64,000 bases of DNA, taken from the NCBI GenBank assembly GCA_002399445.1, contig DHDR01000027.1:34262-98261 (forward strand). The letters run 5' to 3'. Positions 43,962-52,961 of this stretch are shown piece after piece. The notes under the pieces were generated by a model. The model saw only the letters and a list, made by a program, of their open reading frames with translations, had not been told where the DNA came from and searched no databases. A program made the translations under genes and the position numbers. How positions within the stretch are numbered: position 1 is the stretch's first letter; each line of letters starts with the position of its first letter. The DNA comes from Ruminococcaceae bacterium UBA4871. Its GTDB lineage: Bacteria > Bacillota > Clostridia > Oscillospirales > Acutalibacteraceae.

Positions 43962-44004
43962 ATAAAACAGGCGCTGCATAAAATCATACAGCGCCTGTTT
44001 TATT
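43962..44004. terminator. Terminator at the end of the DUF4097 operon
   Basis: A perfect 13-bp stem including AAAA/TTTT ends (43964-43976 with 43989-44001) closes a 12-base loop. TTTTATTT follows on the minus strand. It overlaps the last codons of the DUF4097 gene. Confidence 0.85.
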
Positions 44005-44896
44005 TTGTTTTCGTAAGTTCCAGCTTTCCTGCTTTTACAGAAGCGGTTATCCTTCGATTGGAACCGCCGTTTACTTTTGCAGCAAGTATTTTTTCTTCCC
44101 GATTCCCCTGATTTTCGGTCGGAAAGAAAGTGTCGATATCACCGGCTGCACTGCGTCCCTGAAAACTGAACCGACTGTTTTCCGGCACAGAAAAGAATAC
44201 TTTTCCTGCATTTACATGGAGTGAAAAATCACCCAATAAGGAAACTTTTTTGAAATCCAGTCTTCCTGCATTGACAGCAGCACTGCCGCTCCCTGTAAAG
44301 TTGTCTATTTCGGCTTTTCCAGCATTGACTTGAACGGCTCCGTCTCCGGAAAAGCTGCCGATATGGACAAGTCCTGCATTTAAAGTGAGTTTCATGGTCT
44401 TCCCCGGAATTTGGTCGGCCTGAAAAACACAAGCATCCAATTCCGCCTGAACCAGCCCATCATACTCCTGCGGAATCTGCAAAGTTACCTGCATCAAATT
44501 GCTTTTCTCAAAAAGCCAAGAACGGACATGCTGCTCAGTACCCGTAGACACAATCAGGGTGCTGCCCTCTTTTAAGAGGTAGGGTTGATCTGCTTTCTCA
44601 ATTTTACAGTCTGTGTTTACAAGCAGATGCAATTGTTCATCCGTTGAAGTCTCTATTCGGAACAGCACAGCAATTTTGTTTCCGTAACTGTCTTTGGTCG
44701 GATGACCCGCAAGCCTTAAGTTACGAATGCCACGCAAAGAAATTTGACTGGTTTTTAAAATTTTTGTACCGGAAAAATCATTTTCAGCCAGTCTGTCAAA
44801 ATCCATTCGAGTCTGCCTGACACCCACTCGGCATCCGGACAGTGCCACCAAAATCAACACTCCTACGGCAAAAATCGCTGTTATTTTAAGTCTCAC
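44000..44896 (-). CDS. DUF4097-like lipoprotein with repeated beta strands
   Basis: A 298-residue exported protein. The signal peptide ends in a lipobox (LSGC, Cys about 22). The C-terminal half has evenly spaced repeats (LNAGLVHIGSFSGDG, VNAGKAEIDNFTGSG, VNAGRLDFKKVS, VNAGKVFFSVPE) that suggest a right-handed beta-helix of the DUF4097 type. Function is unknown; such genes often accompany GntR/ABC operons that respond to envelope stress. It is the last gene of the operon starting at 46957. Confidence 0.82.
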   Translation of the reverse strand: MRLKITAIFAVGVLILVALSGCRVGVRQTRMDFDRLAENDFSGTKILKTSQISLRGIRNLRLAGHPTKDSYGNKIAVLFRIETSTDEQLHLLVNTDCKIEKADQPYLLKEGSTLIVSTGTEQHVRSWLFEKSNLMQVTLQIPQEYDGLVQAELDACVFQADQIPGKTMKLTLNAGLVHIGSFSGDGAVQVNAGKAEIDNFTGSGSAAVNAGRLDFKKVSLLGDFSLHVNAGKVFFSVPENSRFSFQGRSAAGDIDTFFPTENQGNREEKILAAKVNGGSNRRITASVKAGKLELTKTK

Positions 44897-44914
44897 TGTT
44901 TTCTCATCACCAGT

Positions 44915-45025
44915 CTAAAGTAAATTTCCAAACTTTGTCCGAATGATAAGCATGACTCCAAGTGCTAAACAAAGCGGCAAGCCTATCAAATAATACCACA
45001 GTCGGTTTAAAATTGCTTTTTTCAT
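44915..45025 (-). CDS. Small single-span membrane protein (36 residues)
   Basis: A 36-residue protein starting MKKAILNRLWYYL and ending RTKFGNLL, with a hydrophobic helix from about residue 10 to 28. AGAGGAG lies 9 bases before the ATG. It sits between the ABC permease and the DUF4097 gene in the same direction, with short gaps (28 and 18 bp), so it looks like a genuine operon member. I know no family for it; a role as a small transporter subunit or regulator is inference. Confidence 0.7.
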   Translation of the reverse strand: MKKAILNRLWYYLIGLPLCLALGVMLIIRTKFGNLL

Positions 45026-45053
45026 CACTGCAGTCTCCTCTTTCCGTTTTAAG

Positions 45054-45884
45054 TTATTCTAAGTTTAAGTGATTTTTCATAATAGACTGTGCAATAACAA
45101 AATACAAAGCGCTAAATGCAGCCATATAGACAGACGCTGCAAGCAGCCCGCAAATGGTAATCTGCTTATAACCGTCGTTTCTGCTGTCAATCGCTTGGAG
45201 TGTCTGTATAAGCCAATTGGAATTCGGAGCTGACTGCATAAAAGCAACAACAAAAATAGCAAGAACCACATGAACAATACAAAATGCAATAATCATGCCG
45301 ATACAGACCGCAACATGATGCTTGGGAACCAGACTGCCAACACATAGAGAAGCACAAATACACAGCTCTATGAAAATGATTCCAATAACAATTGTTAAAA
45401 TCCCTGAAAGTAAAACGCCGACATCCATTGGTTCCCAGTGGGATATTCCAAAGTGGAAATTGAACCAATTATAACTGAATTGTCCTCTGCCGACAGTCAT
45501 AACAATGAATGCACTTAAAAGGGAAATTGCAACCGTGGCAATTCCCCACAGTGCACTCATAATGACTTTACTCCAAATGAGTTTGGCCGGCGTCACCGGA
45601 AGGGTATGCATCAAATACCCCTCATCTTTGAAAAAATTATCGTAAAAGAACCGCATACAAATCACCAAAGTGAGGATGTTAACCACAAACAGTGCCAAAA
45701 AATACAGAACAAGCGTAATTCCTGACAACACATTCAGCACATTGAGGCCAGAACTGGAATGAAAAGTATTGCAGACTCGTTCAAAGATAGCGCTCAATAT
45801 TGCAAGCGCCATTACAATTACATAAATGGGTGCAAAGCTGCGGGCAGTCGCTTTCAAATCATATTTGATTAATTTTTTCAGCAT
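45054..45884 (-). CDS. ABC transporter permease (YtrC/ABC-2-like)
   Basis: A 276-residue protein with six hydrophobic segments (about 15-35, 55-80, 100-130, 150-180, 190-215, 245-270). The stretch EGYLMHTLPVTPAKLIWSK is typical of ABC-2 permeases of the YtrC/BcrB kind. It overlaps the ATPase gene by 7 bp. The substrate may be a cell-wall-active compound, by analogy with Ytr systems; the sequence does not show this directly. Confidence 0.86.
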   Translation of the reverse strand: MLKKLIKYDLKATARSFAPIYVIVMALAILSAIFERVCNTFHSSSGLNVLNVLSGITLVLYFLALFVVNILTLVICMRFFYDNFFKDEGYLMHTLPVTPAKLIWSKVIMSALWGIATVAISLLSAFIVMTVGRGQFSYNWFNFHFGISHWEPMDVGVLLSGILTIVIGIIFIELCICASLCVGSLVPKHHVAVCIGMIIAFCIVHVVLAIFVVAFMQSAPNSNWLIQTLQAIDSRNDGYKQITICGLLAASVYMAAFSALYFVIAQSIMKNHLNLE

Positions 45885-46579
45885 TTGAATACCTCCCGGA
45901 AATAGGCGTCCACACTGGTTCCCTGCTGCTCACGAATCTCATCCACTGTTGTGTGCAAAACAATGGTGCCATTACTGACAAAGACAACTTCATCCAAAAT
46001 TTTTTCCACATCCGCAATCAAATGCGTGCTGAGGATTACCGTTGCATCCTTGTCATAATTACTGATAATCGTATTTAAAATATAGTCTCTGGCAGCAGGG
46101 TCAACACCGCCAATCGGCTCATCCAGCAGATACAGCTGCGCCCTGCGGCTCATGACCAAAATCAGCTGAACTTTTTCTCTGGTTCCTTTGCTCATCGTGT
46201 GCAGACGGTCAGATGTTCGAATCTGCAGTCTTTGCAGCATGTCTAAAGCTCTTGGTTTGTCAAAATCCGCATAGAAGTCTTCAAAGGCGGAAAGGACATC
46301 GTCCACACGCATCCAATCACTCAGATAAGTGCGTTCCGGCAGATAAGAAACAATTTTTTTCGTTTCCACACCGGGTACCATGCCGGCAATGGTCAGAGTG
46401 CCTGTGCTGGGAGTCAGCAGACCATTGCACAATTTAATAAAAGTACTTTTGCCGCTTCCATTTGGCCCCAAGAGCCCTACAATATGGCCACGTTCAATGG
46501 TTAAGTTCAGTCCGCGCAGTGCCTCTTTTCCGGAATAGTTTTTGCATAACCCGCTGCACTGTAAGATTGGCTCCATCAT
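45878..46579 (-). CDS. ABC transporter ATP-binding protein (YtrB-like)
   Basis: A 233-residue ATPase with Walker A GPNGSGKST, a degenerate signature region MSKGTREKVQLI, Walker B LYLLDEPIGG and the switch His in ILSTHL. AAGGAGG precedes a double ATG. It lies 12 bp downstream of the YtrA-type regulator and upstream of the permease. The KGTRE form of the signature is common in this subfamily. Confidence 0.91.
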   Translation of the reverse strand: MMEPILQCSGLCKNYSGKEALRGLNLTIERGHIVGLLGPNGSGKSTFIKLCNGLLTPSTGTLTIAGMVPGVETKKIVSYLPERTYLSDWMRVDDVLSAFEDFYADFDKPRALDMLQRLQIRTSDRLHTMSKGTREKVQLILVMSRRAQLYLLDEPIGGVDPAARDYILNTIISNYDKDATVILSTHLIADVEKILDEVVFVSNGTIVLHTTVDEIREQQGTSVDAYFREVFKC

Positions 46580-46591
46580 GTATCCTCCTTT

Positions 46592-46957
46592 TCAATCTTT
46601 AAATTCGGTCTGTTCGATTAGCTTGGCTGCTTCTGCTTTTGAAAATCCCAGCCTCTTCATCTTAAAAATGAACTCACGGATGACATCTTTTGCCAAAGCT
46701 GTTTTGAGTTGCACAACTGTCTCCTCCTTATCTGTAACAAACCGGCCGCTGGTCCGCTGAGAAAAAATAAGGCCCTCCGTTTCCAACTGTGCCAGTGCAC
46801 GCTGCATCGTGTTCGGATTGACAGATGCTTCAGCTGCCAAGTCGCGCACACTGGGCAGCTTGCTTCCGACAGGATAAAGGCCCGAAATAATTCGGAGTTT
46901 CACCTGCTCCACCAGCTGCGCATAAATGGGCCTGTCAGAAGATAAGTTCCATGCCAT
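46592..46957 (-). CDS. GntR-family regulator, YtrA subfamily
   Basis: A 121-residue short GntR protein: N-terminal winged helix (about 10-75, RPIYAQLVEQVKLRIISG and LAAEASVNPNTMQRAL) and a short C-terminal dimerisation helix. YtrA-type proteins repress neighbouring ABC transporter operons. It is the first gene of this operon and probably binds the perfect palindrome in its own promoter. Confidence 0.92.
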   Translation of the reverse strand: MAWNLSSDRPIYAQLVEQVKLRIISGLYPVGSKLPSVRDLAAEASVNPNTMQRALAQLETEGLIFSQRTSGRFVTDKEETVVQLKTALAKDVIREFIFKMKRLGFSKAEAAKLIEQTEFKD

Positions 46958-47004
46958 TGCGCCGCCCCCTTTGTATAGTTAGTATAGTGTATCTGCTCCG
47001 TCTC

Positions 47005-47054
47005 TTGTATTAATTGATTAATACAATAATACATTCAGAATCACATATTGTCAA
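47005..47054 (-). promoter_or_regulatory. Promoter and palindromic operator of the YtrA-type operon
   Basis: TTGACA (47049-47054), a 17-base spacer and TATTAT (47026-47031) on the minus strand. Overlapping the start point is a perfect inverted repeat (47005-47026), arms TTGTATTAAT/ATTAATACAA around 2 bases. This is the expected place and form for autorepression by the GntR protein. Confidence 0.82.
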
Positions 47055-47062
47055 GGCCTTTT

Positions 47063-47109
47063 TAAAGAAAAATTCTGCAGCAGACAACGCGGAACCCCTG
47101 CTGCAGAAA
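47063..47109 (-). terminator. Terminator after the HD-domain gene
   Basis: An 11-bp perfect stem (47098-47108 with 47073-47083), followed on the minus strand by TTTTTCTTT. Confidence 0.85.
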
Positions 47110-47139
47110 AAAGACATGACTCCATTAGGAAGCTCTATT

Positions 47140-47733
47140 TTACTTTTTGTGCCCGTTGTGAACAACGGATGTGCCTTTTTCGTGTAGATAAGTACTCTCA
47201 AAGTCCGCTAAATGCAGTTTGACAGCTAACGGATATTTTTCATAGGCCTGTGAAATTGCTGTGCATCCGCCACGGGCAGCATCATCAAACCCGCCCATAT
47301 GCCAGCGGATTGCCATTGCTTCACTGGTACGTAAACGCAGAAAACGCTCAATCAGGAAAACTGATTTTTCTCCATGACCATACGGGAACTGATCTTCTAT
47401 ACAATAATAAGGGCATTGTTCCCATTTCCCGGTTTCCGCATTTTTAACATTTCGGGTACTCTGCTTATAAAAATTCGCTTTGCAAATATCATGCAGAAGC
47501 GCGCAAACGGCAAAGCTTTCCGCATTGTCAACAGCAGGGTCAAACCAACGCAGCATGGTTTTGTAAACGCTCACACTGTGCCGTACCAGCCCGCCCGGAC
47601 AAGCACAATGGTAGCGCGTGCTTGCTGGTGCTGTAAAAAAGTCTGTATGCTGAAGCCATTCCAGTAAAGCGGCAGCACCTTCCCGTTTCACTTTATCCGT
47701 GTAAATATTGATAAACTCTTCTGGGTATCCCAT
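47140..47733 (-). CDS. HD-domain phosphohydrolase-like protein
   Basis: A 197-residue HD-superfamily protein. GGLVRHSVSV supplies the first His, ALLHDICK the HD pair, and RWHMGG a later His; a final Asp lies in HLADFES. These are the metal ligands of HD hydrolases that act on nucleotides or phosphodiesters. The substrate is unknown; phage-like and cellular versions both exist, and nothing phage-like is nearby. It appears to be a single-gene unit. Confidence 0.85.
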   Translation of the reverse strand: MGYPEEFINIYTDKVKREGAAALLEWLQHTDFFTAPASTRYHCACPGGLVRHSVSVYKTMLRWFDPAVDNAESFAVCALLHDICKANFYKQSTRNVKNAETGKWEQCPYYCIEDQFPYGHGEKSVFLIERFLRLRTSEAMAIRWHMGGFDDAARGGCTAISQAYEKYPLAVKLHLADFESTYLHEKGTSVVHNGHKK

Positions 47734-47969
47734 TGAAAAACGACTCCTTCCTGATTGCCGATTTCATTATAGCATATCTTTGCAATAAAATTGAACCATT
47801 TCATGAGACAGCATTGCAGATGCAGCACAGGGGATATTCAATGCTGCTGTACAGAAATTTGTATTTCACAAATTATGATGTTATACTCGTTAGAGTGATC
47901 AGAATATAGAATTTTTACAGAATGTTTGTTGCCGCGGACAGGCATTTTAGCAATCAGGAGCATGAAGCG

Positions 47970-49322
47970 ATGGAATCAACACAAATACAGGAACATTTAT
48001 TCAGCCGCAAAAGTCTGCAGCGGCTCCTCATTCCCGTCATGGCCGAACAGATACTTACCGCATTAATGGGAACAGTTGACACGGTTATGGTCAGCAATGT
48101 CGGCTCTGCCGCTATATCTGCGGTCTCTCTAGTGGATTCCCTTAACACCCTGATTATTCAGGCATTTGCGGCCCTTACCGCAGGCGGCGCTATCATCTGC
48201 TCCCATTATCTGGGCAGTGAACGGTATCGGCATGCCAACCATGCTGCACGGCAGCTTCTGCTGTCTATTCTGTGCATATCGCTCATTTTAACCGTCCTAT
48301 TAATGTCTGTTCGAGATCCTCTGCTGGCACTGCTGTTTGGTAAAGTGGATGCAAGGATCATGACAGATGCCAAAATCTATTTTTTCTATACGGCTCTTTC
48401 CTACCCATTTGTTGCGTTATATGATTCCGGTTCAGCCATTTTCCGCTCGCAGGCAAATACCCGCCTGCCGCTGGCGGTCGCTGTTCTCTCAAATATAATT
48501 AATATTGCAGGAAATACAATTGGGATATTTATGATGCACAAAGGTGTGGCAGGCTGCGCTGTACCAACATTGGTCTCCAGAATATTCGGAGCCGTTTTGG
48601 TTCTCGCTTTTTTACGAAACAGTCAGTATCCGATTTCTGTAAGAAATTACCGGGCTATTCATCCCGATTTCTCCATGATTAAAAAAATCCTGCACCTAGG
48701 CGTTCCATCCGGCATTGAAAACGGTATGTTCCAATTTGGCAAATTGGCCGTACAGTCTACCGTTTCAACAATGGGAACAATCTCCATCGCTGCACAGGCA
48801 ATGACAAACACCATTGAAAATCTAAACGGTATTGCTGCCATTGGCATAGGGATTGGTTTAATGACAGTGGTAGGCGAATGTCTCGGGGCAAATCATAGGG
48901 AAGAAGCTGTGCAATCCATTAAAAGGCTTTCCCTGTTTGCCGAAATTGTCGTGGCAGCAGGATGTTTGTTATTCTGGCTTCTGACACCTGTCTTTACAGG
49001 ACTCGGTCACATGGAAAGCCGCAGTGCTGTTCTGTGTTATCATTTGGTCACTTACATAACGATTGTAAAACCGATTATCTGGACGTTGTCTTTTATTCCA
49101 GCTTACGGTATGCGAGCAGCCGGAGATGTCCGGTTTTCCATGATTGTCTCCTGCATCAGCATGTGGGTGTGCCGAGTCGCTTTCTGCATTTTTCTGGTTC
49201 ACACTTTCCATATGGGTCCTTTAGCCGTTTGGATTGGTATGTTTACAGATTGGACCGTGCGGGCAATCCTCTTTACCGTCCGTTTTCACAGCCGCAAATG
49301 GCTTTCCCACAAAGTGATTTGA
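47970..49322 (+). CDS. MATE-family efflux transporter
   Basis: A 450-residue multidrug/organic-cation exporter with 12 predicted helices in two MatE halves (about 15-175 and 235-395). Typical stretches include MGTVDTVMVSNVGSAAISAVSL and GIGIGLMTVVGECLGA. I set the start at 47970, where AGGAG lies 9 bases upstream; a longer frame begins 16 codons earlier without a ribosome site. It stands alone on the plus strand. Confidence 0.9.
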   Translation: MESTQIQEHLFSRKSLQRLLIPVMAEQILTALMGTVDTVMVSNVGSAAISAVSLVDSLNTLIIQAFAALTAGGAIICSHYLGSERYRHANHAARQLLLSILCISLILTVLLMSVRDPLLALLFGKVDARIMTDAKIYFFYTALSYPFVALYDSGSAIFRSQANTRLPLAVAVLSNIINIAGNTIGIFMMHKGVAGCAVPTLVSRIFGAVLVLAFLRNSQYPISVRNYRAIHPDFSMIKKILHLGVPSGIENGMFQFGKLAVQSTVSTMGTISIAAQAMTNTIENLNGIAAIGIGIGLMTVVGECLGANHREEAVQSIKRLSLFAEIVVAAGCLLFWLLTPVFTGLGHMESRSAVLCYHLVTYITIVKPIIWTLSFIPAYGMRAAGDVRFSMIVSCISMWVCRVAFCIFLVHTFHMGPLAVWIGMFTDWTVRAILFTVRFHSRKWLSHKVI

Positions 49323-49345
49323 AGCCGCTGCTCAACAAAAAATAA

Positions 49346-49367
49346 GAGGTGGCAATTAAGCCACCTC
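49346..49367 (+). terminator. Hairpin just after the MATE gene
   Basis: GAGGTGGC/GCCACCTC stem with a 6-base loop. The following CTGTCTGTTTT is only moderately T-rich. Confidence 0.55.
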
Positions 49368-49387
49368 CTGTCTGTTTTGGCATAACA

Positions 49388-49433
49388 ATACCCCCGAATA
49401 GAGAATGACCAGTCGTTGTCTATTCGGGGGTAT
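49388..49433. terminator. Long hairpin between convergent MATE and oxidase genes
   Basis: A perfect 15-bp stem (49388-49402 with 49419-49433) with a 16-base loop. It lies between convergent genes and most likely terminates both. Confidence 0.7.
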
Positions 49434-49456
49434 AAATTTACAATACCAAAAGTCGA

Positions 49457-50587
49457 TTAAATTTTGGCCTTAAACCGGGTGCAGCGGAAAGGTTCCATAT
49501 CCACAGGCGGCGTTCCGCCGGTCATCAGTTCAGCTATGCTATAGGCGGCTGCCGGACCGATACCAAAGCCATGTCCGGTAAAGCCACAGGCAATATACAG
49601 CCCCGGCACCCCGTCAGCCGGACCGATAACCGGTATCCCGTCAGCGCTCGCGTCGGTCCATCCTGCCCAAGTACGGACAATTTTTGCATCAGAAAGTGCA
49701 GGAAAATATTTCATAATGCCTCGACAAGTACAGGGAGCCGAAAGACTCGTTGATCTTTGTGCAGGACCGTCATCAATTCCGAACATCTCAAGGCCGGTAG
49801 AACCGCCAAAAACAAAAGATCCGTGCTTTGTCTGATGTCCGTAAAAATCGGCTTCCGCAGTACCGAGCATCTGTTCAAACATAGGTGGTTCTGCTTCTGT
49901 AACCAAACATTCTGATTTCTTCTTGCGCATGGGAATATCAATGCCAAGCGGTTCTGTAAGCGCACGCGTCTCATAGCCTGCGGCTACCAGAATCTGTTCC
50001 GCTTCAAAAGTCCCGTCTGGAGTCACGACCACATGCGCCCGGCCCTTTTCTTTTTTAATCAAAGTCACAGGTTCCCCTGTAATGAACCGAACACCCAGTC
50101 TGCGTGCACTTTTAAAATATCCGAGCGTCGTCGTTAAAGGATTAGCGTGGCCATCTGTCGGACACCAACTTGCTCCAATGACTTCATTGGAAAGATACGG
50201 GTTGATTTTCCGCACTTCATCTCCGCTAATCATGCGTACATCAAGTCCACATGCAACTGCGCCGTCCGTCAGCTTCTGCAGAGTTTTCAAATGGGCTGCC
50301 GTTTTTCCAAGACGCAGATTCCCTTTCTGCGTATACTCTACATTCGTTTCCAGTTCTTCATCAAGATACGGCCAAAGATTTTTGATGCCCCACATCACCA
50401 TAGGCAGCTCCCGCGGGTCTCTGCCAGATTGACGGACTCCGCCGCCGTTTCTGGAAGAGCCTCCGTTTCCAATGGAATCATTAGCTTCCAGTACAGTGAC
50501 CGCCGCTCCTTTTTTCGCCAGATAATAGGCTGTTGCACAGCCTATGATACCGCTTCCAATGATCAGAACATCTGCTGCTTTTTCCAT
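49457..50587 (-). CDS. FAD-dependent amino acid/amine dehydrogenase (DadA/SoxB-like)
   Basis: A 376-residue flavoprotein with the FAD loop IIGSGIIGCATAYYLAKKG (9-27), the GNGGSSRNGGGVRQSG block near 40-55 and the C-terminal IPVIGPADGVPGLYIACGF region. These match DadA, glycine-oxidase and SoxB-type subunits, which oxidise an amino acid or N-methyl amine. It is the last gene of a six-gene operon and, with the flavoprotein and Fe-S genes next to it, resembles the three-part D-hydroxyproline or opine dehydrogenases. The substrate cannot be named. Confidence 0.85.
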   Translation of the reverse strand: MEKAADVLIIGSGIIGCATAYYLAKKGAAVTVLEANDSIGNGGSSRNGGGVRQSGRDPRELPMVMWGIKNLWPYLDEELETNVEYTQKGNLRLGKTAAHLKTLQKLTDGAVACGLDVRMISGDEVRKINPYLSNEVIGASWCPTDGHANPLTTTLGYFKSARRLGVRFITGEPVTLIKKEKGRAHVVVTPDGTFEAEQILVAAGYETRALTEPLGIDIPMRKKKSECLVTEAEPPMFEQMLGTAEADFYGHQTKHGSFVFGGSTGLEMFGIDDGPAQRSTSLSAPCTCRGIMKYFPALSDAKIVRTWAGWTDASADGIPVIGPADGVPGLYIACGFTGHGFGIGPAAAYSIAELMTGGTPPVDMEPFRCTRFKAKI

Positions 50588-50913
50588 TAGGCTCCTCCTT
50601 TCTCACTGCCCATGATTTTCAGTTCCGTCGGGCGCATGGGTGCACGGCCAGTTGCTGCCTCAAGCTGTGAGGGTTTTACCCCGAGTTCTCTGGCGATAAT
50701 GCCCTTTACCAATTTGCCGCACGTCTGGCCCTGACACAGTCCCATCCCGCAGCGCAAATAACGGCGCACTTCCGGAAGTGTGTACATACCCTCATGCACA
50801 GCTTTTCTAATTTCTCCTTTTGTCACTTCTTCGCAGCGGCAGATAATTAAATCATCGTCTTCTGCCGGAACAAAGGGAGCCATTTTATTGGATCTGTCAT
50901 TCGCCTTGATCAT
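50587..50913 (-). CDS. BFD-like [2Fe-2S]-binding protein
   Basis: A 108-residue iron-sulfur protein. CRC at 25-27 and CGMGLCQGQTC (55-65) give the four-Cys pattern of BFD-like [2Fe-2S] domains, which are usually fused to or beside sarcosine/opine/hydroxyproline dehydrogenase subunits. Its stop and the next gene's start share one base (TAATG), and its start overlaps the upstream gene by 4 bp. It probably passes electrons between the two flavoproteins. Confidence 0.87.
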   Translation of the reverse strand: MIKANDRSNKMAPFVPAEDDDLIICRCEEVTKGEIRKAVHEGMYTLPEVRRYLRCGMGLCQGQTCGKLVKGIIARELGVKPSQLEAATGRAPMRPTELKIMGSEKGGA

Positions 50914-52508
50914 TTCTCTACCCCCTCTGTGCAGCCTAAGCCTTTATAGAAACGGGCATCCATCATTTTTTCTTTGGGTACCTTTATCGTCAGCAAAGCA
51001 GTGTGGTCAAAAGCCGGTGCTGTCCGCACATTGACAACTTCCGCTTCACATACCGGCTGTCCTGCTCGGTCCAGTGCCTTTCCTTTGCTGCCTTTCTGTG
51101 GAAGAGGCAAGAACTCATAAGGCAGGGTAACAGAAGCAAAGCCCGGCTCATAATCTTCATTCAGCAGAAAGATTGCCTGCCCAGAGCAGGAAGCAACACA
51201 CATTCCGCAGCCAATACACTGTACATCAGGGTCAATTTGAGGAAGTGCTGTAATATCATTTCCAACCTGAATGCAATGCTTGGGGCAAGCATCCTGACAG
51301 GGGTTGCATGGGATATTTTGTGTGCATTCTATCACGGGGTGCACACCAACTTCATGGATAACACCGGGAAAGCGCTCCGCTTCTTCTCTGGTTAAATGGC
51401 CTTTTGTAAGCAGCGTTTGAGAGATATCAATACCTTCCTCGGTTTTCTCAATTTTTTTGCCGCGGTTTTTGGGAGCAAACATTCCCTGACGCAAATCATC
51501 TAAATCTTCAAGCAGCGTCTTCAGGGATTCTTTTTTTTCGTCCTCTGTGCAGAAATCAAGATACTGCGCCGCGCAGATTCCTGCCATGCGGCCTTCTATC
51601 ATGGCAGAACTTGCTTCTTCTATACCGGAAACATCGCCTGCCGCATAAATGCCCGGTATGGAAGTTTCACCGTAATCACCGCATACCGGCACCTGACCGC
51701 CGCGCTTTGGATCATCGACCATGTCACAGCCAGCCATCATGAGCAGCTGTGACATAGGAGACAGTCCCACCGCAACACAAATGGTATCCACATCAAAGTG
51801 CTCTTCTGTGCCGGGTATCGGCTTGAAGTGCTCGTCAACCTGACTAATAATGGCACCGGTAACACAGTCCGTCCCCTCAGCTTTCGTAATGGTATGAGAA
51901 AGGTAAAATGGTACTCCGCAGCGAGCTACTTTAGCCGCATGAACGCCATAGCCTCCGATACGCGGCGCGGCATCTACCAGTGCCTTCACTTCACACCCCG
52001 CCTGCAAGAGCTGAAAACTGACAACCAAACCGACATTGCCGCTGCCAAGCATGAGGATTTTTTCACCAGGTTTGACACCATGCAGATTCATCATCGTCTG
52101 GGCCGCGCCTGCACCGATAACCCCCGGCAAAGTCCAGCCTTCAAACGGGACCATGTTTTCAGAAGCGCCGGTTGCCACAATGATGCTGTCTGCTTTGTAG
52201 TGGAAGATATGATCCTCCTGCCGCACGACAACTTCCTTGCCGGGATAAATACCAATGACAGGTGAATTGAGCTTTACATCAACATTATCTGAAGCTTCCT
52301 GAAGAAGCTGCTCGCCAATTTTGTAGCCGCGGATTTTTGCCTTATGTTTTTTGGAGCCGAAAAATTTATGAATTTGTTTAAAGAGCTGGCCGCCCGGTCT
52401 TGCATTTTCATCAAATACGGCAACTGACATTCCTCGTTTGGAAGCTTCAATCGCTGCACTCAGGCCGGCCGGGCCGGCACCTATGATAATCAGATCATAC
52501 CTTTTCAT
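50910..52508 (-). CDS. FAD/NAD-dependent oxidoreductase with two 4Fe-4S sites
   Basis: A 532-residue protein. The FAD loop GAGPAGLS is at 10-17, the NAD(P)-type loop GSGNVG at 155-160, and the second FAD motif GIYAAGDVSG near 286-295. A ferredoxin-like segment (about 395-445) has Cys at 401, 404, 408 and 412 and CIGCGMCVASC at 431-441, enough for two 4Fe-4S clusters. The first part resembles the alpha (SoxA/HcnB-like) subunit of amine dehydrogenases; the ferredoxin segment gives it a route for electrons in an anaerobe. Confidence 0.86.
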   Translation of the reverse strand: MKRYDLIIIGAGPAGLSAAIEASKRGMSVAVFDENARPGGQLFKQIHKFFGSKKHKAKIRGYKIGEQLLQEASDNVDVKLNSPVIGIYPGKEVVVRQEDHIFHYKADSIIVATGASENMVPFEGWTLPGVIGAGAAQTMMNLHGVKPGEKILMLGSGNVGLVVSFQLLQAGCEVKALVDAAPRIGGYGVHAAKVARCGVPFYLSHTITKAEGTDCVTGAIISQVDEHFKPIPGTEEHFDVDTICVAVGLSPMSQLLMMAGCDMVDDPKRGGQVPVCGDYGETSIPGIYAAGDVSGIEEASSAMIEGRMAGICAAQYLDFCTEDEKKESLKTLLEDLDDLRQGMFAPKNRGKKIEKTEEGIDISQTLLTKGHLTREEAERFPGVIHEVGVHPVIECTQNIPCNPCQDACPKHCIQVGNDITALPQIDPDVQCIGCGMCVASCSGQAIFLLNEDYEPGFASVTLPYEFLPLPQKGSKGKALDRAGQPVCEAEVVNVRTAPAFDHTALLTIKVPKEKMMDARFYKGLGCTEGVEK

Positions 52509-52831
52509 TTATCTTTCACCTCGGCCTTTGCTCTAGTACCGTATTGTGTCTGCACTTTCATGCCTTCTTTAAGGGGGGTGATGCAGGTGCGAATGTTGGG
52601 CTTCCCGTCTACCACCATAACACAGTCCGTGCAGCGGCCAATTGCGCAGAAGATGCCGCGCGGCTTGTGCTGCTTTGCTGTGTAGCGGTGTATCATGACG
52701 CCATTCGCTTTCAGTGCTGCTGCAATTGGCTCTCCCTCACAGCCTTTCAGTTCCCGCCCGTCAAGTGTAAAACGAACTTCCCGGCCCTTTTTGATTTTCC
52801 CTAAAATGGGGTGTTCCGTAATGCGTTCCAT
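52505..52831 (-). CDS. Small [2Fe-2S] ferredoxin-type subunit (HcnA-like)
   Basis: A 108-residue protein with the plant-type [2Fe-2S] pattern Cys62-x4-Cys67-x2-Cys70 and Cys83. Its FTLDGRELKGCEGEPIAAAL stretch is the usual start of the small subunit of HcnABC and hydroxyproline/opine dehydrogenases. It overlaps the large flavoprotein gene by 4 bp. It has its own ribosome site 130 bp after the ornithine-cyclodeaminase-like gene. Confidence 0.88.
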   Translation of the reverse strand: MERITEHPILGKIKKGREVRFTLDGRELKGCEGEPIAAALKANGVMIHRYTAKQHKPRGIFCAIGRCTDCVMVVDGKPNIRTCITPLKEGMKVQTQYGTRAKAEVKDK

Positions 52832-52961
52832 AGTATCCTCCTACCGCTCTATGCCATCATTGCTGAGCAGGTCTTCTGCGAAATAAAAGATAAGTGATTG
52901 AATACTGTTTAAAATTCATGGTATATTCAATTTAACCTCAGGTTTGCAGCCGCGCTTTCAT

